Part shown: in pieces, positions 58,754-64,000 of the stretch | How the letters are laid out: each line of letters opens with the position of its first letter | Numbering within the stretch: the stretch's first letter is position 1 | Origin: Oscillibacter valericigenes | GTDB lineage: Bacteria > Bacillota > Clostridia > Oscillospirales > Oscillospiraceae | Length of the DNA stretch: 64,000 bases | Direction: 5' to 3' | Assembly: GCF_016902445.1 (NCBI RefSeq) | Contig: NZ_JACSNX010000003.1 | Span: forward strand, 1 to 64,000 | Program-made: the position numbers and the translations under genes | The notes under the pieces: model-generated | The model's database searches: none | Told to the model about the DNA's origin: nothing | Seen by the model: only the letters and a program-made list of their open reading frames with translations

Positions 58754-59607
58754 ATCGAACCCGCATTTCCCTGACAGCGGTGCTGCTGTCCCTGTGCCTG
58801 TTCCTCTCCGGCTGCATGATGCCCCCGGCGGAGGGGACCGCTGCCTCTTTTTCCCTGGAGGACATCCCCGCTTATGCCGGAGACCCCTATGTGGTCATCG
58901 ACGACAACCAGCCGGATTTCCCAGAGGAGGACCGGACCTCCACGGAGTCCTTTGAGACCTACAGCCCCCTGGACGCCCTGGGCCGCTGCGGCGCGGCCTA
59001 CGCCAACGTGGGGCAGGACCTGATGCCCACCGAGGACCGGGGGAGCATCAGCTCCGTCACCCCCTCCGGCTGGATCAACAAGGAGTACGACGGCGAGTAC
59101 CTGTACAACCGCTGCCACCTGATCGGCTTTCAGCTGACGGGGGAGAACGCCAACGAGGAAAATCTCATCACCGGCACCCGGTATATGAACGTGGACGGGA
59201 TGCTGCCCTTTGAGAACCTGGTGGCGGACTATGTGAAAGAGACGGACAACCACGTCCTCTACCGGGTGACCCCGGTGTTCGAGGGTCAGAACCTGGTGGC
59301 CGGCGGCGTCCAGATGGAGGCCTGGTCCGTGGAGGACGCCGGGGACGGCGTGTGCTTCAACGTGTATGTGTACAACGTCCAGCCCGGCATCACCATCGAC
59401 TACGCCACCGGTGAGAGCTGGCAGGAGGGCACAGAGCCGGCGGACGGGGACGTGACGTACATCCTCAACACCAACAGCCATAAATTCCACGATCCCGACT
59501 GTGCCGGCGCGGCCAGCATGAGCGACGCCAACCGGCAGGAGTACACCGGCAGCCGGGAGGACCTGATCGCCCAGGGCTACACCCCCTGCGGCCAGTGCGA
59601 CCCGTAA
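58750..59607 (+). CDS. lipoprotein DNA/RNA non-specific endonuclease
   Basis: A 285-residue exported nuclease of the NUC (EndA/NucA) family. Lipobox LSGC (Cys22), then the nuclease core with YNRCHLIGFQLTGENANEENLITG, where RCH-L matches the catalytic DRGH-type site with His, and the following Asn residues match the metal-binding NxxxxN. The C-terminus YILNTNSHKFHDPDC...GYTPCGQCDP is an Ada-like metal-binding tail. Cells could use it for nucleic-acid scavenging or competence. Terminator follows at 59612. Confidence 0.9.
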   Translation: MNRTRISLTAVLLSLCLFLSGCMMPPAEGTAASFSLEDIPAYAGDPYVVIDDNQPDFPEEDRTSTESFETYSPLDALGRCGAAYANVGQDLMPTEDRGSISSVTPSGWINKEYDGEYLYNRCHLIGFQLTGENANEENLITGTRYMNVDGMLPFENLVADYVKETDNHVLYRVTPVFEGQNLVAGGVQMEAWSVEDAGDGVCFNVYVYNVQPGITIDYATGESWQEGTEPADGDVTYILNTNSHKFHDPDCAGAASMSDANRQEYTGSREDLIAQGYTPCGQCDP

Positions 59608-59611
59608 GCGA

Positions 59612-59646
59612 AAGCCGCCCGGAACAGACGCTCCGGGCGGCTTTTT
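59612..59646 (+). terminator. terminator of the nuclease gene
   Basis: AAGCCGCCCGGA (59612-59623), 8-nt loop, complement 59632-59643, then TTTTT. Confidence 0.92.
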
Positions 59647-59654
59647 CAGGCGTC

Positions 59655-59894
59655 TTAACAGCAGCAGCTCAGCGGCCGGACGCAGTCGGCGGTGATCTGG
59701 GGCGGATCGCTCCGGGTCATGGCGCCGCTGAATTCGATGCAGACCTGCTGTCCCACCCGGAAGCAGCAGGCGTTGTCTGTATGGACCAGGACCTGTTGGT
59801 GGTTCTCGTGGTCGCAGACGCACAGCTCACAGGGGCAGACCCGCAGAACGGTTGCGCGCATGGTGACAGCAGCCTCGCAGGAAGTGCTCTCCAT
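59655..59894 (-). CDS. small cysteine-rich protein
   Basis: A 79-residue protein. I chose ATG 59894, 8 nt behind AGGAGG; an ATG at 59900 is only 2 nt from it. It is beta-rich and holds twelve cysteines, among them RVCPCELCVCD, NACCFRVGQQVC and the terminal PLSCCC, so metal binding is likely. Family unknown. Convergent with the nuclease gene and divergent from greA. Confidence 0.62.
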   Translation of the reverse strand: MESTSCEAAVTMRATVLRVCPCELCVCDHENHQQVLVHTDNACCFRVGQQVCIEFSGAMTRSDPPQITADCVRPLSCCC

Positions 59895-59974
59895 TTCCAT
59901 TGCCTCCTCAACTCGTGATACAGTCCAGTCTATGCCCGGCGGCGGAAATGGTGCCCGGCGGCGGGCCTCCGGGG

Positions 59975-60003
59975 TTGTGCTTTCCGGCGGGGCGTGGTAG
60001 AAT
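59975..60003 (+). promoter_or_regulatory. promoter of greA
   Basis: TTGTGC (59975-59980), 17-nt spacer, TAGAAT (59998-60003) with an upstream TGG (extended -10). Confidence 0.65.
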
Positions 60004-60035
60004 AGCCGCAAAGCGGCTTGGAAAGGAACGAGAGC

Positions 60036-60539
60036 ATGTACGACGAACTGACGGAAGTGGACATCAAAAAGATGCAGGAGGAGATCAACTACCGGACCCA
60101 GGTCCTGCGTCCCCAGCTGATCGAGGAGGTGCAGACGGCCAGAGCCTTCGGCGATCTCAGCGAGAACTACGAGTACAAATGCGCCAAGCAGGCCAAGAAC
60201 CGCAACGACAGCCGCATCCGCTACCTGGAGCGGATGATCCGCACCGCCAAGGTCATTGAGGTAAAGGACCAGGGCGACCGGGCGGGATTGTTCGACAAGG
60301 TCACCATCTACAACGAGCTGGCGAAGCAGGAGATGACCCTCCAGATCGTCACCACCCTGCGGCAGGACGCCCTGAAGGGCCTCATCAGCAAGGAGTCCCC
60401 TGTGGGAAAGGCTCTGCTGGGCCGCCAGGTGGGGGACCGGGTCCAGGTGGAGGTGAGCCCGGAGCTGAAATACTGGGTGGAGATCCGGACCATCGAAAAG
60501 GGCCGGGACGACGAGAGCCTGGAGATCAGCAGCTACTGA
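60036..60539 (+). CDS. greA: GreA/GreB-family transcription elongation factor
   Basis: A 167-residue factor that enters the RNA polymerase secondary channel and stimulates cleavage of backtracked transcripts. The N-terminal coiled coil has the acidic tip ARAFGDLSENYEYKCAKQAKN, then the FKBP-like C-terminal domain (KVTIYNELAKQEM, ISKESPVGKALLGRQVGDRVQV). ATG 60036 with AAAGGA. It heads greA-spx-dus, where the next genes follow at 30 nt and with a 4-nt overlap. Confidence 0.88.
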   Translation: MYDELTEVDIKKMQEEINYRTQVLRPQLIEEVQTARAFGDLSENYEYKCAKQAKNRNDSRIRYLERMIRTAKVIEVKDQGDRAGLFDKVTIYNELAKQEMTLQIVTTLRQDALKGLISKESPVGKALLGRQVGDRVQVEVSPELKYWVEIRTIEKGRDDESLEISSY

Positions 60540-60569
60540 GCGGATATATCAAAAGAAGGAGAGAGCATC

Positions 60570-60920
60570 ATGTTATTTCTGTGGTACCCCAAGTGCACCA
60601 CCTGCCAGAAGGCCAAGGCCTTTCTGGATGAGCGGGGCGTCTCTTACGAGGCCCGGGACATCAAGCTGGAAAACCCCACAGCGGAGGAGCTGCGGGCCTG
60701 GTGGCAGAAGAGCGGCCTGCCCCTGAAAAAGTTCTTCAACACCAGCGGCCTGCAGTACAAGGCCCTGGGCCTGAAGGACAAGCTGCCGGAGATGAGCGAG
60801 GAGGAGCAGCTGGCCCTGCTGGCCACCGACGGGATGCTGGTGAAGCGGCCCATCCTGGTGGGGGAGGGCTTCGTCCGCACCGGCTTCCGCCCGGCGGAGT
60901 GGGAGACAGTCCTGGGATGA
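60570..60920 (+). CDS. ArsC/Spx-family protein
   Basis: A 116-residue thioredoxin-fold protein of the ArsC/Spx/MgsR family. The redox pair is CTTC (Cys9, Cys12) in FLWYPKCTTCQKAKAFL, and VKRPILVGEGFVRTGFRP carries the RPI loop. With CxxC it resembles Spx-type regulators that bind RNA polymerase more than arsenate reductase, which normally uses a single active Cys. AAGGAG before ATG 60570. Overlaps dus by 4 nt. Confidence 0.85.
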   Translation: MLFLWYPKCTTCQKAKAFLDERGVSYEARDIKLENPTAEELRAWWQKSGLPLKKFFNTSGLQYKALGLKDKLPEMSEEEQLALLATDGMLVKRPILVGEGFVRTGFRPAEWETVLG

Positions 60921-61882
60921 TCCAGCGATACGACTTCGCCCCTCTGGACGGCATCACCAAGGTGGTGTTCCGGCAGGTGTACCACCGGCTGTTCGGCGGG
61001 GCGGACCGGTATTTCATCCCCTTTTTCTCCCCCACGGACCAGCACATCCTCACCAAGCGGGACCAGCGGGAGCTGGACCCGGCCGCCAACGCCGGGCTGC
61101 ACGTGGTGCCCCAGGTGATGACCCGCCGGGCGCCGGACTTCCTCTGGGCGGCGGAGGTGGTGGCGGACATGGGCTACACCGAGGTGAACCTGAACCTGGG
61201 CTGCCCCTCCGGTACTGTCACCGCCAAGGGCAAGGGCTCCGGCTTCCTGGCAAGGCCCGAGGAGCTGGAGCGGTTCTTCGACGAGGTGTTCGCCTCGGTG
61301 AAGCTGCCGGTGTCCGTCAAGACCCGGCTGGGGGTGAAGGAGCCGGAGGAATTTGAACGGCTGCTGGAGATCTACAACCGCTACCCCATCGCCTGCCTCA
61401 CCATCCACCCCCGCATCCAGAAGCAGTTCTACAAGGGCACGGTCCACCGGGACTGGTTCACCTGGGCGGCGGAGCGGAGCCGGAATCCCCTGTGCTACAA
61501 CGGGGACCTGGTGACGGTGGAGGACTGCGGGGCCTTTGCGGCGGACTTTCCCGCCGTCGACGCGGTGATGATCGGCCGGGGGGCCATCGCGGACCCGGCC
61601 CTGCTGCGGAAGCTCCATGGCGGCGCCCCCGCCACCCGGCAGGAGATCCAGGATTTCACCCGGACGCTGTACCAGTCCTACCAGGACTTCTACGGCCAGG
61701 CAGGACCTGCGGCCCAGCGGATGAAGGAGGTCTGGTTCTTCCTGATCCACCTGTTCGAAGGCGGCGAGCGCCACCACAAGAAGATGCGACGCCTCCGGAC
61801 ACCGGCGGAGTACGAGGCGGTGGAGGCCGCCATCTTCCGGGAGCTGCCCCTGCGGGACCACGCGGAGGGCGCGTTTGGATAA
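60917..61882 (+). CDS. dus: tRNA-dihydrouridine synthase
   Basis: A 321-residue FMN enzyme reducing uridine in tRNA to dihydrouridine. The TIM barrel has the N-terminal FAPLDGITKVVFRQVY, PQVMTRRAPDF, the catalytic-cysteine region NLNLGCPSGTVTAKGKGS, VKTRLGV, ACLTIHPR and YNGDLVTVEDC, with MIGRGAIADPAL for phosphate binding; the C-terminal helical domain follows. Its ATG overlaps the preceding stop (ATGA). Which D-loop positions it modifies is not clear. Confidence 0.9.
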   Translation: MIQRYDFAPLDGITKVVFRQVYHRLFGGADRYFIPFFSPTDQHILTKRDQRELDPAANAGLHVVPQVMTRRAPDFLWAAEVVADMGYTEVNLNLGCPSGTVTAKGKGSGFLARPEELERFFDEVFASVKLPVSVKTRLGVKEPEEFERLLEIYNRYPIACLTIHPRIQKQFYKGTVHRDWFTWAAERSRNPLCYNGDLVTVEDCGAFAADFPAVDAVMIGRGAIADPALLRKLHGGAPATRQEIQDFTRTLYQSYQDFYGQAGPAAQRMKEVWFFLIHLFEGGERHHKKMRRLRTPAEYEAVEAAIFRELPLRDHAEGAFG

Positions 61883-61890
61883 AGAAAACG

Positions 61891-61923
61891 AGACCGGAGA
61901 ACAGCGTTCTCCGGTCTTGCTTT
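61891..61923. terminator. bidirectional terminator between dus and the PPC gene
   Basis: AGACCGGAGAA (61891-61901), 5-nt loop, complement 61907-61917, TGCTTTT on plus and CGTTTTCTTT on minus. Confidence 0.85.
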
Positions 61924-61930
61924 TGCCTAT

Positions 61931-62350
61931 TCAGAAGGAGATCAGGTTCAGACCCACCTCGTCGCTGAACACCCGGTCCGTCCGGCCGGGCAGACAGGTC
62001 ACCACCAGCTCGCAGGTGGCGCTGATGACAGCCTCGTTCAGATGCCCGCCGAAGGCGTGGCCCTCCTGGTCGGCGGCACACATGTGGAGGTGGCAGTAGA
62101 ACGCGTCGTTCATGGTGTTGATGGTGCCCACCAGGGAGACGATCTCATAGACTCCCTGGAAGCGGTTGGACTTGTAGACCTTGGCGCCGGTGTCGAACAC
62201 CCCCACAGTGAAGTCCTTCACGGCGCCCAGGGCGGTGACGGAGGCCAGCTTGACGCCCTCCTGCTCCGCAAAGACCTTCAGCTGGGTCAGAATTTCCTCA
62301 CCCGGGTCCATGCGGACGATGTACGTGTCTCCGAATTTCCGGTATTCCAT
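61931..62350 (-). CDS. PPC-domain (DUF296) DNA-binding-type protein
   Basis: A 139-residue single-domain protein of the plants-and-prokaryotes-conserved (PPC, DUF296) family, related to the AT-hook partner domain of plants. The signature is GTINTMNDAFYCHLHMCAAD and QEGHAFGGHLNEAVISATCE, with the family histidines likely to bind metal. AGGAGG before ATG 62350. Bacterial members have no well-defined role. Divergent from the XRE membrane protein, with back-to-back promoters. Confidence 0.88.
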   Translation of the reverse strand: MEYRKFGDTYIVRMDPGEEILTQLKVFAEQEGVKLASVTALGAVKDFTVGVFDTGAKVYKSNRFQGVYEIVSLVGTINTMNDAFYCHLHMCAADQEGHAFGGHLNEAVISATCELVVTCLPGRTDRVFSDEVGLNLISF

Positions 62351-62386
62351 TGACAGTTCCTCCTGTGTTTGATCTCAGATACCCTA

Positions 62387-62415
62387 ACGATACCACATCC
62401 CAGGCCCCGCCGCAA
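62387..62415 (-). promoter_or_regulatory. promoter of the PPC gene
   Basis: Minus strand TTGCGG (62410-62415), 17-nt spacer, TATCGT (62387-62392) with TGG making an extended -10. Confidence 0.6.
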
Positions 62416-62446
62416 GCCCCTGCGGCGGGCCGCAACGGTTTCTTGC

Positions 62447-62476
62447 GTGACAAATCGGCGGCCTATGTGGTATGCT
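62447..62476 (+). promoter_or_regulatory. promoter of the XRE membrane-protein gene
   Basis: GTGACA (62447-62452), 18-nt spacer, TATGCT (62471-62476) with TGG upstream (extended -10). Confidence 0.6.
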
Positions 62477-62495
62477 GAGACCGGGAGGCGAGGCC

Positions 62496-63146
62496 ATGAA
62501 CGCGGTGGGAAAGAATCTGAAACAGCTGCGCCAGCGGGAGAAGCTGACCCAGGACGCCCTGGCGGGGCGGCTCCATGTGACCCGGCAGGCGGTCTCCTCC
62601 TGGGAGACCGGCAAGACCCAGCCGGACATTGAGACCCTGACCGCCCTGGCGGAGGCGCTGGGCGCCGACGTCCGGGAACTGATCTACGGCCCGGAGCGAG
62701 TGGAACGGCTCTATATTCGGTTCCAGCGGCGGTACATCGTCTGTACCGCCATCTGTATTCTGGCGTTTCTGGCCTGGTGCGTACTGGAGCTGACGCTGGC
62801 ACCGTACCTGGCGGAGTTGCTGAAGAAGGGGTATCTGGGTTGGCCTAGCTATATTTTCGCCTGTACGGTGCCGCCTGTTGTATATGCCGCGGCGGGAGTC
62901 CTGCTGCCTTCCGCCATCTCCCTGTGGGGGGACATCCGGCTGCGCTCCGGCAGAGTGCGGCGGGTGCTGTCTGCCCTGGGACTGCTGCTCCTGGGCCACT
63001 ATGTGCTGTGGGCGGTGGTGCCGTTGTTGGGCAACTGGTATTCGATTTTTCGGGACTGGTTTTATCTGCTGTTCCGCCTGCCTCTTTTGCGAAACAGCTC
63101 CCTGTTCCTTGCGGGCTGCCTCCTGTTTTTGGGACTGAACAAATGA
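62496..63146 (+). CDS. XRE-family regulator with C-terminal membrane domain
   Basis: A 216-residue protein: N-terminal helix-turn-helix (KNLKQLRQREKLTQDALAGRLHVTRQAVSSWETG..., residues about 5-48) followed by four hydrophobic helices (about 82-103, 112-137, 158-178, 195-213). DNA-binding domain inside, four-helix membrane anchor behind. ATG 62496 with GGGAGG upstream. Such proteins often control a neighbouring envelope gene, but no obvious target lies here. Confidence 0.85.
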   Translation: MNAVGKNLKQLRQREKLTQDALAGRLHVTRQAVSSWETGKTQPDIETLTALAEALGADVRELIYGPERVERLYIRFQRRYIVCTAICILAFLAWCVLELTLAPYLAELLKKGYLGWPSYIFACTVPPVVYAAAGVLLPSAISLWGDIRLRSGRVRRVLSALGLLLLGHYVLWAVVPLLGNWYSIFRDWFYLLFRLPLLRNSSLFLAGCLLFLGLNK

Positions 63147-63159
63147 GCGAAACTGGGTA

Positions 63160-63188
63160 AAAAAACCCGGACCGCATCGCGGTCCGGG
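63160..63188. terminator. terminator between convergent genes
   Basis: CCCGGACCGC (63166-63175), loop ATC, complement 63179-63188. Seven T on the minus strand after the stem show its main use for the PTS gene; weaker CGTTTCC on plus. Confidence 0.88.
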
Positions 63189-63196
63189 CGTTTCCT

Positions 63197-64000
63197 TTAC
63201 TGGGGCAGCGTCAGGTCTCCCGGCTTGATCCAGCCGATCTTCTGGAAGAACAGCCCGAAGAGCCAGGTGAGGACGGCGGGGAGGACGAAGGAGATCAGGA
63301 TCAGCCCCGCCCAGTCAAAGGCCGTGGGGACAATGGCGGCGGCCCCGTTGGCCAGCGCCGCGTCGCTGGGGCTGACCCAGCCGGTCCAGACACCCAGCTG
63401 GCCGCACAGACCGCAGGTGCCCATGCCGGAGTTGATGGGGTCCCCGTTCATCTCCAGCTTGAAAAAGCAGGTGGCCAGGGGTCCGGTGACGGCGGAGGTC
63501 AAAATGGCCGGCAGCCAGATCCGGGGGTTCTTCACGATGTTGGGCATCTGCAGCATGGAGGTGCCGATGCCCTGGCTCACCAGACCGCCCCAGCGGTTCT
63601 CCCGGAAGGAGAGGACGGCGAAGCCCACCATGTTGGCGCAGCATCCCGCCACGGCGGCGCCCCCCGCCAGTCCGGTCAGCCCCAGGACGGAGCAGATGGC
63701 GGCGGAGGAGATGGGCAGCGTCAGGGCAATGCCCACCAGCACGGACACCAGCATGCCCATCCAGAAGGGCTGCAGCTCCGTGGTCCGCATGATCAGCTGG
63801 CCGAAGGCACTGGCCGCTCCGCCGATGGGCGGCGCGATGACCCAGGCAGCCCCCACGCCGATGAGGATGGTGACGATGGGCGTCACCAGAATGTCCACCT
63901 TGGTCTCCTTGCTGACGGCTTTGCCGAACTCCGCGGCGATGATGGCAACGAACAGCACTGCCAGAGGTCCGCCGGCCCCGCCCAGGGCGTTGCAGGCATA
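63197..64000 (-). CDS. PTS-type sugar transporter subunit IIC, C-terminal part (cut by window edge)
   Basis: 268 codons from the C-terminal side of a multi-helix membrane protein; the gene continues beyond base 64000 in the same frame. Eight or so hydrophobic stretches (TPIVTILIGVGAAWVIAPP, FWMGMLVSVLVGIALTLPI, SVLGLTGLAGGAAVAGCCANM, WAGLILISFVLPAVLTWLFG) and the segment NPRIWLPAILTSAVTGPLATCFFKLEMNGDPINSGMGTCG, which resembles EIIC_2-like permeases, support the call. The start is not in view; an internal GTG at 63958 is not the true start. Substrate unknown. Confidence 0.75.
   Translation of the reverse strand, partial: YACNALGGAGGPLAVLFVAIIAAEFGKAVSKETKVDILVTPIVTILIGVGAAWVIAPPIGGAASAFGQLIMRTTELQPFWMGMLVSVLVGIALTLPISSAAICSVLGLTGLAGGAAVAGCCANMVGFAVLSFRENRWGGLVSQGIGTSMLQMPNIVKNPRIWLPAILTSAVTGPLATCFFKLEMNGDPINSGMGTCGLCGQLGVWTGWVSPSDAALANGAAAIVPTAFDWAGLILISFVLPAVLTWLFGLFFQKIGWIKPGDLTLPQ

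Overview
The window looks like a chromosomal segment of a GC-rich gut Firmicute of the Oscillospiraceae type (relatives of Flavonifractor, Oscillibacter, Dysosmobacter). The call rests on high GC with Gram-positive features: strong AGGAGG ribosome binding sites, frequent GTG/TTG starts, a T-box leader before leuS, SLH-domain surface proteins, tandem LytR-CpsA-Psr proteins, TepA, CD1247-type and YqeG/YqeK proteins, and an NAD(P)H-linked trimeric [FeFe] hydrogenase. No prophage, CRISPR array or transposase was seen. The species assignment is inference.

Layout. 1-8.1 kb: the N-terminal part of a hydantoinase (minus), a secreted 5'-nucleotidase with SLH anchors (plus), a DHFR-like reductase, and the proline genes proB-proA-proC preceded by two paralogous membrane-anchored proteins (all minus). 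8.1-21.7 kb: TepA protease, smc, a duplicated smc tail, a zinc-ribbon membrane protein, ftsY, a 514-bp inverted-repeat element, then rph, rdgB, yhbY, a nadD-yqeK fusion, two LCP genes and rsfS. 21.7-33.6 kb: an XRE regulator, a lipoprotein, T-box plus leuS, rpsU with a hairpin cluster behind it, yqeG, efp, a CD1247-type protein, an HD protein and type II pantothenate kinase (minus), and pncB (plus). 33.7-39.8 kb: cardiolipin synthase, a TtcA-like PP-loop protein, a large Sel1-repeat protein, tRNA-Gln and a NagD-like HAD phosphatase. 39.8-46.8 kb: an ABC permease/ATPase pair with a divergent TetR regulator, and a DUF815 ATPase. 46.9-52.3 kb: ilvBNCD (minus) behind an isoleucine-rich leader ORF and attenuator-like hairpin. 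52.5-58.2 kb: gdhA and the three-subunit hydrogenase. 58.3-64 kb: a lipoprotein nuclease with a translationally coupled partner, greA-spx-dus, a PPC-domain protein, an XRE membrane protein and a truncated PTS IIC gene at the edge.

How the genes work together. Amino-acid metabolism dominates: proline synthesis, branched-chain amino-acid synthesis, glutamate dehydrogenase and leucyl-tRNA charging, two of them with visible RNA-level control (T-box for leuS, leader peptide for ilv). The NAD cofactor genes (pncB, nadD) and coaW supply redox and acyl carriers, and the bifurcating-type hydrogenase disposes of reducing power. The smc/ftsY/tepA and yhbY/nadD/yqeK/rsfS blocks are housekeeping neighbourhoods for chromosome organisation, membrane targeting and ribosome function.

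The less ordinary content lies mostly between genes. Three 105-117 bp palindromic elements built from heptad-repeat arms around two GC hairpins sit inside operon spacers. There is also a 514-bp element with about 90-nt imperfect inverted ends, a duplicated smc 3' end around a hairpin, the ilv leader peptide, a palindromic -10 box shared by two divergent promoters, and a tandemly copied terminator.
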